The notes under the pieces are model-generated. The model did not search any database. It was not told the origin of the DNA and was given only the letters and a program-made list of their open reading frames with translations. From assembly GCA_964631265.1 (NCBI GenBank), contig CAZVWW010000091.1, positions 1-9,429 of the forward strand: 9,429 nucleotides of DNA, written 5' to 3'. The DNA is from CAZVWW01 sp964631265 (GTDB taxonomy: Bacteria > Thermotogota > Thermotogae > MWEM01). A program made the translations under genes and the position numbers. Positions within the stretch are counted from its first letter, which is position 1. The number at the start of each line of letters is the position of its first letter. This document shows, piece by piece, positions 1 through 6,954 of this stretch.

Positions 1-2
1 AC

Positions 3-629
3 TTTCGCGGAACGCACATGAGCCGGTTCATCGAGATCCTCCATGCCCATGCCAACAAGATGGAGCTGCGCAATGTCAAGTCCATCCTGCAGGATATGAA
101 GAAAGCACTCAAGGCGGAAGAAGCCCATATGGAGATGAGTTTCCCCTATGCGATTGAAAAGAGCGCCCCGAAAACGGGGATCCTCAGCCATATGATATTT
201 GATTGTGCCTTCAACGCCTCACTGGACCGGAATAACCGGTTTGTCTTCATCCTGGAGGTCCGGGTGCCCGTTCAGACGGTCTGCCCCTGTTCGAAGGCCA
301 TTAGCGGGAGAGGCGCCCACAATCAGAGGGCCTATGTCCGGTTGAAAGTCAGAATGAAAAAGATGATCTGGATCGAGGAATTGGTGGAAATGATCGAGCA
401 ATCCGCTTCAGCGCCTGTCTTTCCGCTGTTAAAGCGCAACGATGAGAAATACATAACGGAGCTGGGCTACGACAACCCCAAATTTGTTGAAGACGTGGCC
501 AGGGATCTCTCCATCCTGCTGAAGGCCGAGGCGAAGGTGCGCTGGTTTCATGTTGCCGTGACCAGCCGGGAATCCATACACGATCACAACGCTTATGCAT
601 GTCTTGAATGGAGGAGGAAAAAAGACTGA
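3..629 (+). CDS. folE2: GTP cyclohydrolase IB (FolE2/MptA family), 5'-truncated by window edge
   Basis: FolE2 converts GTP to 7,8-dihydroneopterin triphosphate and formate, the first step of folate (and often queuosine) synthesis, in the cytosol. It is the metal-dependent, FolE-independent enzyme of the COG1469 family. The frame is open from base 3, and the residues before the Met at 18 read FRGTH, giving the family motif GTHMSRF, so that Met is internal and the gene starts outside the window. About 208 of the usual 260 or so residues are present. Counting that Met as 1, the metal-site motif CPCSKAIS has Cys89 and Cys91, GAHNQR contains His101, LLKRNDEKYITE lies near 138-149, and HDHNAYA near 189-195 closes the active site. 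All key residues of the visible part are intact. It heads the visible part of a plus-strand operon and overlaps the next gene. Identification is secure. Confidence 0.95.
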   Translation, partial: FRGTHMSRFIEILHAHANKMELRNVKSILQDMKKALKAEEAHMEMSFPYAIEKSAPKTGILSHMIFDCAFNASLDRNNRFVFILEVRVPVQTVCPCSKAISGRGAHNQRAYVRLKVRMKKMIWIEELVEMIEQSASAPVFPLLKRNDEKYITELGYDNPKFVEDVARDLSILLKAEAKVRWFHVAVTSRESIHDHNAYACLEWRRKKD

Positions 630-2227
630 CGAGGTTTTCAAACTTTTTGAACGCAGACAACCGGGCCTTTCTTGAAGTTGAAACGATCCTGAACCGCATC
701 AGGCCCAAAACGTATTACGGCAGGCGCGAAATACTCGATCCCCCCGTCTTTGAAAGAGGCGAGGAAAAGGATCTCGCGGATCATTTCAGGCGATTGAGGG
801 ACTTAAAAGAGGCTATCGACGGCCGTGATTTCTCCAGGCTCGAAACGTTCCTGAAAGAGATCCGAAACATCGACCGGTCACTGTCAAAACTGGCATCCGA
901 AGAAACCATGACCGTGGTTGATTTTTTCGAACTCAAGCGTTTTGTCTTCTTTCAGAAGCGGATTTACACCCTCCTGACCGAAGAGCCGAATCTGAAGGAG
1001 ATGGATGCGGCCCGTGAATACGGCCTTGACGATCCCGACGGGGTCTGGGGGCTTCTCGATCCACGCGGGACGGGGCAGTTTTTCTTTTCAGTGGATTCCG
1101 ATTATGCCGTCGAGCTCAGAAAGCAGATTGAAGGCCTCAACAAGCTGAAAAAAGCGGAGATCGAGAAGATCTGCCAACGGCTGCAAAAGCAGTTTGAACT
1201 GCCCTTAAATGGCAAAACACGCTTCTCGCTGAATCGTTCCGATATCCGTAACGAGGCGATGAGACGGCTGGAGCATGTGGTTCTGGAGGATGAAAGCACC
1301 TTTATCATGACCTATCGGATCACCGGAACCGGTAAAACTGCTGACCTCCGGGAAAAAATCGACGCAGTAACACTTGAACTGGACAGAGAGGAAAGACGCT
1401 ACCGGCAGGAACTGAAAGAGAGACTCGGGGAATATAAGGATTTCTTTATACGCCAGATTGAAGCGATCACCACTATCGACAAGCACCTTGCGTTTCTTGA
1501 ATTTGCAAGAGATTACCGGTGCAGCTTCCCCGAAATCGCCCCGTCAGCAAAAAAACTTGTCATCGGGGACGGGAAGAATATCCTGATCGAGGAATACTGC
1601 AATAAAACGGGGCTGAAATACGATAGAATATCCGGTGAGTTTAACCCCGGCACCAACATCATCATCGGGGCCAACATGGGAGGCAAGACCTCTGCTTTGA
1701 AGACGACCGGCCAGCTTTACATGCTCTTTGCGATGGGCATACCGGTCCCCGCTGATCACTTTATTGCTCCGCTCTTCGATGCGGTGGTCTGTGTTTTCAG
1801 AACGAGTGAAGAGGAGGGGCTCAGTGGATTTGCAATGGAAGTGGAGAGGATCCGGGCCTGTTTTTCCGCGAAGCAATCACTCTCCCTGATCGACGAGTTC
1901 GGCTCTTCAACAAATCCCGAAGAAGGCGAGGCCATTGCGGCGGCTGTCTCAAAGAGATTGAACGAAAGAGAGTCTGTCTCCATCTTCGTGACCCATTACT
2001 CACTCCCCCTGAAGACGGCAGAGACCGTTTACAGGACCGGTGCACTCAAAATGAAGGATTCCGATGCCTTTAAAATGAAGGAGATCATCAACCACATCGA
2101 TCACCGGCTTTACCGGATTAACGATGGAGAAGTCCCGAAAGGGGCCATTAAGATAGCGGGCTATCTGGGAATGCCCGATGAGATACTCAGCGAAGCGACA
2201 AAATTTCTCAACAAACGCATTGATTAA
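608..2227 (+). CDS. MutS-family ATPase (core and ATPase domains only), function unknown
   Basis: This 539-residue protein has the MutS/ABC-type ATPase at its C-terminus: Walker A GANMGGKTS at 354-362 (Lys360), the family-typical GLSGFAMEVE at 404-413, Walker B SLIDEFGSST at 426-435 with Asp429-Glu430, and the switch-type THY at 462-464. The first 350 residues are charged and helical, as expected for lever and clamp regions. I see no mismatch-recognition domain with the Phe-x-Glu motif, and no C-terminal Smr nuclease as in MutS2. It therefore belongs to the broad set of MutS homologues that are probably not mismatch-repair proteins. Related ATPases occur beside lysine 5,6-aminomutase genes as proposed reactivases, but no aminomutase is visible here. 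It sits between folE2 (22-base overlap) and mrp (11-base gap). The ATG at 608 has no good ribosome site; GGAGG at 613-617 would better serve a CTG at 626. Family secure, role unknown. Confidence 0.85.
   Translation: MEEEKRLTRFSNFLNADNRAFLEVETILNRIRPKTYYGRREILDPPVFERGEEKDLADHFRRLRDLKEAIDGRDFSRLETFLKEIRNIDRSLSKLASEETMTVVDFFELKRFVFFQKRIYTLLTEEPNLKEMDAAREYGLDDPDGVWGLLDPRGTGQFFFSVDSDYAVELRKQIEGLNKLKKAEIEKICQRLQKQFELPLNGKTRFSLNRSDIRNEAMRRLEHVVLEDESTFIMTYRITGTGKTADLREKIDAVTLELDREERRYRQELKERLGEYKDFFIRQIEAITTIDKHLAFLEFARDYRCSFPEIAPSAKKLVIGDGKNILIEEYCNKTGLKYDRISGEFNPGTNIIIGANMGGKTSALKTTGQLYMLFAMGIPVPADHFIAPLFDAVVCVFRTSEEEGLSGFAMEVERIRACFSAKQSLSLIDEFGSSTNPEEGEAIAAAVSKRLNERESVSIFVTHYSLPLKTAETVYRTGALKMKDSDAFKMKEIINHIDHRLYRINDGEVPKGAIKIAGYLGMPDEILSEATKFLNKRID
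613..617 (+). promoter_or_regulatory. Shine-Dalgarno-like GGAGG just inside the MutS-like gene
   Basis: GAGGAGG (611-617) is the only strong ribosome-binding sequence near this start. It lies three bases downstream of the ATG at 608, so it cannot serve that codon. It is 8 bases ahead of an in-frame CTG at 626, which would overlap the folE2 stop (TGA, 627-629). The true start of the ATPase may therefore be CTG 626, with ATG 608 as the conventional choice. The next in-frame alternative, TTG 647, is too far from the site. Confidence 0.4.
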
Positions 2228-2234
2228 AAGGAGG
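2227..2234 (+). promoter_or_regulatory. Ribosome binding site of mrp
   Basis: AAAGGAGG ends 4 bases before the ATG at 2239 and begins on the last base of the upstream stop codon TAA (2225-2227). It fixes the mrp start and suggests strong, possibly coupled, translation. Confidence 0.75.
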
Positions 2235-2238
2235 ACAC

Positions 2239-3039
2239 ATGGCAGAAGAAAAGAAGAACAAGACGAACAACGTGATCAAGAACAAAATTCTCGTTTTAAG
2301 CGGAAAAGGCGGCGTCGGCAAGAGCACTGTTTCAGTCAACCTCGCGGCAACACTGGCTGAAGAGGGCTTCCAGGTGGGGATCATCGATATTGACATACAC
2401 GGTCCCAACGTGGCCCGGATGCTGGGTGTTGCAGACAAAAAACTTCAGGCAACCAGGAATGAGACCATCATCCCGATACAGGTCTATCCCAATCTAAAGG
2501 CGGTCTCCATGGCAAACCTGGTGGACCTGAGCCAGCCTGTTATCTGGCGGGGCCCCTTGAAGCAGAAGATGATCGAGCAGTTCGTCAACGACGTTGAATG
2601 GGGCAAGCTCGATTACCTGATCATCGATTCACCCCCCGGGACAGGCGACGAGCCATTGAGCGCCCTGCAGATTATCGGGGATACCGACGGTACCGTTATC
2701 GTCACAACGCCACAGGGCGTTTCCACCATGGACGCGAGACGTGCCGGGGCCTTTGTCGAAAAACTCAACTCCAAAGTACTGGGCGTTGTGGAGAACATGA
2801 GCTACTATATCTGCCCCAACTGCGGCAACAGGGTCTACATGTATGGCGAGGGCGGCGGCCGGGAGCTGGCCGATGCGCTGAAGACCGAGCTGGCGGTCCA
2901 GATCCCGCAGGACCCGGATATCGTCACTCTCTCCGAGGAGGGCAAGACCATCCCGCTCTTCAAACGGGATTCTGACCTTGAAGACGCGTTCAAGCAGCTG
3001 GCCAAATACGTGATGGAGTCGATTGACAAGGATGAGTAG
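2239..3039 (+). CDS. mrp: Mrp/ApbC/NBP35-family P-loop ATPase, iron-sulfur cluster carrier
   Basis: Members of this family bind a 4Fe-4S cluster at a dimer interface and pass it to apo-enzymes in an ATP-dependent way, in the cytosol. The 266-residue protein has the deviant Walker A GKGGVGKST at 22-30 with the signature Lys23 and Lys28, switch I DIDIHGPN at 50-57, switch II IIDSPPGTGDE at 128-138, and the cluster-binding Cys192-x-x-Cys195 in CPNCG. The N-terminal MIP18-like domain of longer Mrp proteins is absent; only a short charged leader precedes the P-loop, a common bacterial and archaeal variant. The family also includes MinD and ParA relatives, but the CxxC and the GPN and SPPGTGD motifs point to Mrp. 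It is the third gene of the operon and its 3' end overlaps the next gene by 8 bases. Which enzymes it serves cannot be told from this window. Confidence 0.93.
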   Translation: MAEEKKNKTNNVIKNKILVLSGKGGVGKSTVSVNLAATLAEEGFQVGIIDIDIHGPNVARMLGVADKKLQATRNETIIPIQVYPNLKAVSMANLVDLSQPVIWRGPLKQKMIEQFVNDVEWGKLDYLIIDSPPGTGDEPLSALQIIGDTDGTVIVTTPQGVSTMDARRAGAFVEKLNSKVLGVVENMSYYICPNCGNRVYMYGEGGGRELADALKTELAVQIPQDPDIVTLSEEGKTIPLFKRDSDLEDAFKQLAKYVMESIDKDE

Positions 3040-3505
3040 CCGAACAAACGCAGTCCCGTGGCTGCTGTTATCACTCCTCTCAATCCTGACCCTCTTCATA
3101 GGGGTCCTGGGTAGTGTGGGCGTATTTGCCATCGATTACATCTCGGGCTATCTCGACAAGCTCCTGCCGGATGTTGAGCTCTATTTTTCCAATCTCTTTT
3201 TGATCCAGTCCATCACCCTCTTCCTGGCGGGTGTGCTCTTGCATTGGATAGCCTTCATGAAGCTGGCCTCCAGGCAGTCCATCGTCTTGTTGACGGCGGG
3301 CTTCTCACTTGCCGTGATCAATCTGGGGCTGCAGCTTTATATGGTCGCCTTAAACGGTTTTAACTGGATTGGCCGTGAATTCTTTCACGGCCAGCCGGTT
3401 GCCGGTCATTCTCTGTTCACCTATTCGGGCATCACTCTATTGCTGCTGGCCCTTATCCTGACCGGGATATCCGGCATGATACTCTTTGAAAAAAGGGGTC
3501 GGTGA
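3032..3505 (+). CDS. Four-helix integral membrane protein, unknown function
   Basis: I do not recognise this 157-residue protein. It has four hydrophobic segments at about 9-33, 55-76, 84-107 and 130-152, with short loops and basic ends (SSRTN at the front, EKRGR at the tail), so it should lie in the cytoplasmic membrane with both ends probably inside. The loop between helices 1 and 2 is acidic; the loop between helices 3 and 4 contains FFHGQPVAGH. No enzymatic motif is visible. I chose the ATG at 3032, which overlaps the mrp stop (TAG 3037-3039). An in-frame TTG at 3023 would add three residues and has GGAG (3015-3018) 4 bases upstream, so it remains possible. Only 3 bases separate it from the exported propeller protein, suggesting that the two are made together and may act together at the membrane. 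Confidence 0.75.
   Translation: MSSRTNAVPWLLLSLLSILTLFIGVLGSVGVFAIDYISGYLDKLLPDVELYFSNLFLIQSITLFLAGVLLHWIAFMKLASRQSIVLLTAGFSLAVINLGLQLYMVALNGFNWIGREFFHGQPVAGHSLFTYSGITLLLLALILTGISGMILFEKRGR
3491..3498 (+). promoter_or_regulatory. Ribosome binding site of the exported propeller protein
   Basis: AAAAGGGG lies 10 bases ahead of the GTG at 3509, inside the last codons of the membrane-protein gene. It supports the non-ATG start, which is directly followed by a well-formed signal peptide. Confidence 0.5.
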
Positions 3506-3508
3506 CCT

Positions 3509-5335
3509 GTGAGCAGTAAAACAAGACGCTTGATACTGATTGTCGTGTTGGTCTTTTCCGCGCTAACGCTGACCGGTGCGGCAGCCAAAGAGGAGAAGAT
3601 CGCCATTGAGGAATACCTTGAAAACGCCGCTCCGGAGGAATGGGGACGTTATTACTTCTCCCTGGCCATTGAAAACTGGGGGGAAGCTGATTATATCAAG
3701 GCACGCGAGGCCATTGAAAAGGCATTTGAACGCCCGGTTTATCCCAAGGACATTCCAAAACTCTGGTATTTTCTCGCCAAGATGAATATCGAGACGGGTA
3801 ACACGGATGATGCCGTCGACTCGTTGAACAACGTGCTGCTCATCGAACCGGACCGGACGGAGATCCTGATACTCTTGAAGACACTGCGGATGCTCGGGCG
3901 GGTGGAGCCCCTCTCAAATCCGATTATCGGGTTGAATTACCTGAACGAGGTCAAGGGGTTTGTCAACACCTATGAGTTTTTCTACAACCCGGTTGCCTCG
4001 GAGATTTATCAGGAGACCATTTACATCCTCGACCGGGCCAACAGCTTCATCTTTGTGGTAAAGGGGGATGACAACGAATTAATCGAACTTGATCTGGAGG
4101 CCCCCTCATCAATCGCCGTTGACAAAACCGCCGGTATTCTTTATATATCCGACCTCGAGGCGGGGAAGATCCAGGTGATGGATCTTCGAACAAGGGAAAT
4201 CATTGATGAATATGATGGTTTTAAGAAACCGTTCGTCCAGACCGTTGACAGACTGGGCAATGTCTATGTCCTCGACCCGGCCGGGAACAAAATGACCATC
4301 CTCTCTTCAAGAGGCAAGACCGTGAAACACATCTTTCTTTCAGAGGGCTATACCCCTGATATTATCAACGACGTGGATGTCTCAGTTGATAAGATCATCC
4401 TTCAGGACATGTCAAAACGCAATTTCAGAATTGTCAGACTCGGCTCTTTTGAAGAGGAGATGACCTTCGATTTCCGCAATAATGCAATACCGGTTGCCAG
4501 TTGCATCGGTCCGTCGGGGCAGATCATCACGGTATGGAACGATGAGGAGATCACCACCTTCTTCCCCGAACAGGGGACTGAATACACCTTTCTTGATACC
4601 GAGAACATCGACCTGACCGGTATCAGTGATATTGATTTCACCCCGCCCATCCTCTCTTTAACCGATTTTAACGATCATGTGGTCAAGGAATACCTGATCA
4701 TACAGGAAAACCCCAATTCATTCACGGTCATCGATGCCATCGAGGCCGGGGAAAACGATCTGGCCATTCAGTTCCGGACATTGAACAATCTCGGTACGCA
4801 TTTTCAGTTTATCTCCCCCTTCCTGAACGTCATCGACAGCGGGGGATTCGTGCCTTTCGAGCTGGAAGCCCATTATTCAAAGGTGCAATACATCGAGGTC
4901 AACGACGGTGAGCGATTTTTCACCGAGGGCTTTAAAAATCTCAAAAAGACGGATTACAACGTGGTGGTCTGGAAATACGACGGTTACGATTTCAACTTTG
5001 AAAACATCGCCCCCGCCATGTTCTCGAAAAACGTGAGGGTGTATGTGTTGAGCAATCTTTCAGTACCCGATAAGGTTCAGAGCCTCGCCAAAAAGACCGG
5101 GGGGATCGTCATCAGCACGGATCAGTTCCCGTTCTTAAAACAGTATCTCACAGACCTCAAAGAGGTCTGGACACCGCGGATCAGCTACAAGCTGTCCCTT
5201 CCCTTCACCGGGATTAACACCGTCACCATCTCCACGAGAATAGCCGGGCTTGATTATTCCGATTCGATCTACTATGTCAACTACATGATCCCGTATTTCA
5301 CAAAACAACTGGAAGCAAGTGAAAATGATGAATGA
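3509..5335 (+). CDS. Exported TPR / NHL-type beta-propeller protein with possible degenerate vWA-like C-terminus
   Basis: This 608-residue protein starts with a signal peptide: SSKTRR, a hydrophobic stretch at 8-22, then an AAA site at 24-26 with likely cleavage before Lys27. There is no lipobox Cys. Residues 43-128 look like TPR helices. From about 165 to 390 there are repeats of the pattern (I/V)Y(I/V)xD...xxxI.V (YQETIYILD near 167, GILYISD near 209, GNVYVLD near 249), as in NHL or six-bladed propellers. Residues 507-550 (KNVRVYVLS, then KKTGGIVISTD at 528-538) resemble the last strands and helix of a vWA domain, but no DxSxS metal site is seen before them. The protein probably works outside the cytoplasmic membrane as a scaffold or binding protein; no catalytic residues are evident. 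It lies 3 bases after the membrane-protein gene and overlaps the following TPR gene. Spirochaetes carry NHL-repeat proteins of unknown role, and this may be one. Confidence 0.75.
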   Translation: MSSKTRRLILIVVLVFSALTLTGAAAKEEKIAIEEYLENAAPEEWGRYYFSLAIENWGEADYIKAREAIEKAFERPVYPKDIPKLWYFLAKMNIETGNTDDAVDSLNNVLLIEPDRTEILILLKTLRMLGRVEPLSNPIIGLNYLNEVKGFVNTYEFFYNPVASEIYQETIYILDRANSFIFVVKGDDNELIELDLEAPSSIAVDKTAGILYISDLEAGKIQVMDLRTREIIDEYDGFKKPFVQTVDRLGNVYVLDPAGNKMTILSSRGKTVKHIFLSEGYTPDIINDVDVSVDKIILQDMSKRNFRIVRLGSFEEEMTFDFRNNAIPVASCIGPSGQIITVWNDEEITTFFPEQGTEYTFLDTENIDLTGISDIDFTPPILSLTDFNDHVVKEYLIIQENPNSFTVIDAIEAGENDLAIQFRTLNNLGTHFQFISPFLNVIDSGGFVPFELEAHYSKVQYIEVNDGERFFTEGFKNLKKTDYNVVVWKYDGYDFNFENIAPAMFSKNVRVYVLSNLSVPDKVQSLAKKTGGIVISTDQFPFLKQYLTDLKEVWTPRISYKLSLPFTGINTVTISTRIAGLDYSDSIYYVNYMIPYFTKQLEASENDE

Positions 5336-5831
5336 AGCAATCAACAGACTGCAGAAAGCCAACAACGTTCTGAGAAGGGGCAATATCAAGGATGCCATAG
5401 AACTCTACACGGATATTATCAGGACTGAACCCGAAAACCCCCTCGTTTACTACAATCTCGGCCTCGCCTTCATCGAGAATGAAGAATACGAGCTGGCCGA
5501 GAAGGTCTTCAACCAGTCACTGAAACTCGGACTTGAGGAACCGCGTATCTACATCGGCCTCGGCTACTGCTCACTCAAAGAGCAGAACACGCAGAGAGCG
5601 CTCAACTTTTTCAACAAAGTCGGGGAGAGACAACCGAGCTATAAAGAGGCCTTACTGGGCAAGATACTCGCCTACGTGAATTCAAGGCCACCGGAGGGGC
5701 CCGATGAGAACCTGAAAAAGGCCCTGGACCTTCTGGCGAAGATCAAGCAGCTCGGCGTTTGGAATCAGGAGCTTTCCCTGATTGAAAAGACGGTGAAAAA
5801 CCGGATCGGTTATGACAGCAGGAAGAAGTAG
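5325..5831 (+). CDS. Small tetratricopeptide-repeat protein
   Basis: This is a 168-residue protein with no signal peptide or membrane segment. Three TPR units of 34 residues run from about 5-38, 39-72 and 73-106, with the usual Gly/Ala/Tyr/Leu pattern (GNIKDAIELY, YYNLGLAFIENEEYELAEKVF, YIGLGYCSLKEQNTQRAL). A further helical region at 107-160 may be a fourth, degenerate unit plus a capping helix. TPR arrays bind other proteins, so this is likely an assembly or adaptor factor, plausibly for the two preceding proteins. The ATG at 5325 is preceded by GGAAG (5311-5315) at 9 bases. GTG 5319 and ATG 5328 are the alternatives, and all overlap the previous gene's stop (TGA 5333-5335). It is the last gene of the plus-strand operon, and its end overlaps the 3' end of the opposing gene by 22 bases. 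Confidence 0.85.
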   Translation: MMNEAINRLQKANNVLRRGNIKDAIELYTDIIRTEPENPLVYYNLGLAFIENEEYELAEKVFNQSLKLGLEEPRIYIGLGYCSLKEQNTQRALNFFNKVGERQPSYKEALLGKILAYVNSRPPEGPDENLKKALDLLAKIKQLGVWNQELSLIEKTVKNRIGYDSRKK

Positions 5832-6856
5832 ACGATGATGATCACCAGGCCGGTGATCATCAAGAGAAGGACCAGGGTCAGAAAGAAATCACCGAAATTC
5901 GATTTGCCCTCGTCTTCCAGTTTCTGAACCGATACGTTGTTCATCTTCCGGTATTTGTTCATCACCTCAGCCAGCGAGAGGGCCTCTTCATTGGCCTCCT
6001 CTTTCAGACTGGAGAGGCGGTTATGCATCTTATCGGGATCGTACATCAGGCGGATGCTTCTCAGAACAACCGATTTGGCCACGAATTCGGCCCCGATCTG
6101 AACCTTTATCAGCACAAAGTTCTTGGAGACGGAGGGGAGTATCTCTTTGGAGACAATGGTGGCCTCAAGCGGGACGGTGTTGTGGTTTTCCGCATCGAAG
6201 TGGTCGGGAAACTCCTCGATGACCTTCCGCTGCTCATCCTCGTCGCTGAAGCCGAGGATGGTGCAGTAGATGGAATCTCCGATGTCAAAATTGTCGATGG
6301 AAACCCCGTCAAGCGGATCGACAATCGGATAGACCTCCGGCAGGCTCATGAGATCATTTCTCGAGGTGATGGAAGATAAAAAATGCTCGTTGTCAATTTC
6401 ACCTAAGAAGCTGTTGGTCAGTTCTTCATAAGTGGAGGTCTCCACCACAAGCTCCATTTCAAGCGAACTCGTCCAGTTCTGGAAGAGATCGTTGATCTCC
6501 ATCCGGATGATGTCGTTCTCCTCGTTCTGAATAATCTTTGAGAGCCTTACTGAGAGCGCCTCCCGGCCGCCGTTTTTCTTGATCTGAAGATTGATGTAAC
6601 GCATGAATTCCCCGGTCATCTCCGACACATCGGCGGATTTAACCAGCAGCTCCTGATAGAATTTTGTCAGGTACTCCTTAAAACTCGATAAGGGTAGATT
6701 CAGGTCAACACTCATCTGCCCCTTATAACGTCTCGGGAAGCAGACAAACTTGTATTCCAGCTTCTCTTTGGCCTTACCGAAGAAATAACCGACAAAACAT
6801 TCATCCGTGGCCTTGCTTTCGGCATATATCTTGATTGAAAAAAAATCAAAAAACAT
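5810..6856 (-). CDS. Tail-anchored protein of unknown function
   Basis: I do not recognise this 348-residue protein. Residues 1-320 are soluble, acidic and without a signal peptide. Residues 324-347 form one strongly hydrophobic helix ending one residue before the C-terminus, so it should be inserted as a tail anchor with the main body in the cytoplasm. Residues 60-135 look helical. Around 165-270 there are beta-type stretches (SIDNFDIGDSIYCTILGF, FVLIKVQIGAEFVAKSVVL), and 275-312 is a charged helical stalk before the membrane. Asp/Glu clusters such as FSDEDEQRKVIEEFPDHFDAE are notable. No catalytic motif is seen. The start has AGGGAAGAAG immediately upstream. A spirochaete-type conserved family (possibly a DUF such as DUF4899, recalled only faintly) is conceivable. 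It follows glgC by 98 bases, across a strong hairpin, so it may be its own transcription unit. Confidence 0.75.
   Translation of the reverse strand: MFFDFFSIKIYAESKATDECFVGYFFGKAKEKLEYKFVCFPRRYKGQMSVDLNLPLSSFKEYLTKFYQELLVKSADVSEMTGEFMRYINLQIKKNGGREALSVRLSKIIQNEENDIIRMEINDLFQNWTSSLEMELVVETSTYEELTNSFLGEIDNEHFLSSITSRNDLMSLPEVYPIVDPLDGVSIDNFDIGDSIYCTILGFSDEDEQRKVIEEFPDHFDAENHNTVPLEATIVSKEILPSVSKNFVLIKVQIGAEFVAKSVVLRSIRLMYDPDKMHNRLSSLKEEANEEALSLAEVMNKYRKMNNVSVQKLEDEGKSNFGDFFLTLVLLLMITGLVIIIVYFFLLS
5836..5862. terminator. Inverted repeat at the convergent gene end, possible bidirectional terminator
   Basis: A perfect 11-bp stem (TGATGATCACC at 5836-5846 paired with GGTGATCATCA at 5852-5862) closes a 5-base loop, 4 bases after the TPR gene stop. 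It lies inside the last coding part of the opposing tail-anchored gene. Neither side has a proper T-run (the plus side continues AGAGAAGG), so intrinsic termination would be weak. Position is the main argument. Confidence 0.4.
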
Positions 6857-6875
6857 CTTCTTCTTCCCTTCAATG

Positions 6876-6904
6876 AAAATAAATATGGCAACACCGGGTT
6901 GAAA
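6876..6904 (-). promoter_or_regulatory. Weak candidate promoter for the tail-anchored gene
   Basis: Read on the minus strand, TTTCAA (6899-6904) and TATTTT (6876-6881) are 17 bases apart, matching 3 and 4 of 6 sigma-70 consensus positions. A start near 6869 would leave a leader of only about 13 bases, which just holds the ribosome site. The AT-rich patch contrasts with the coding DNA around it, but this is a guess. Confidence 0.25.
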
Positions 6905-6916
6905 TCATGCGCAGAA

Positions 6917-6944
6917 GGGGCGGGGGAAACGGCATCCCCGCCCC
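6917..6944 (-). terminator. GC-rich hairpin after glgC, probable terminator or mRNA 3' stabiliser
   Basis: A perfect 9-bp all-GC stem (GGGGCGGGG at 6917-6925, CCCCGCCCC at 6936-6944) with a 10-base loop begins 10 bases beyond the glgC stop codon. On the minus strand it is followed by TTCTGCGCATGATTTC, which is not a convincing T-tract. The stem is very stable and well placed, so it likely ends the glgD-glgC transcript or blocks 3' decay. Some read-through into the next gene is possible. Confidence 0.55.
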
Positions 6945-6954
6945 GTAAGTATCT

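Noticed and set aside
18..629. folE2 starting at the ATG at position 18
   Set aside because: The upstream in-frame residues FRGTH complete the conserved GTHMSRF motif, so this Met is internal and the gene is cut by the window edge.
608..2227. Mismatch-repair MutS or MutS2
   Set aside because: At 539 residues it has neither the N-terminal recognition domain of MutS nor the C-terminal Smr domain of MutS2.
2598..3132. Open frames on both strands over the mrp 3' half
   Set aside because: Mrp motifs, including CxxC, lie in the sense frame through this stretch; the alternatives are Arg- or His-rich without motifs.
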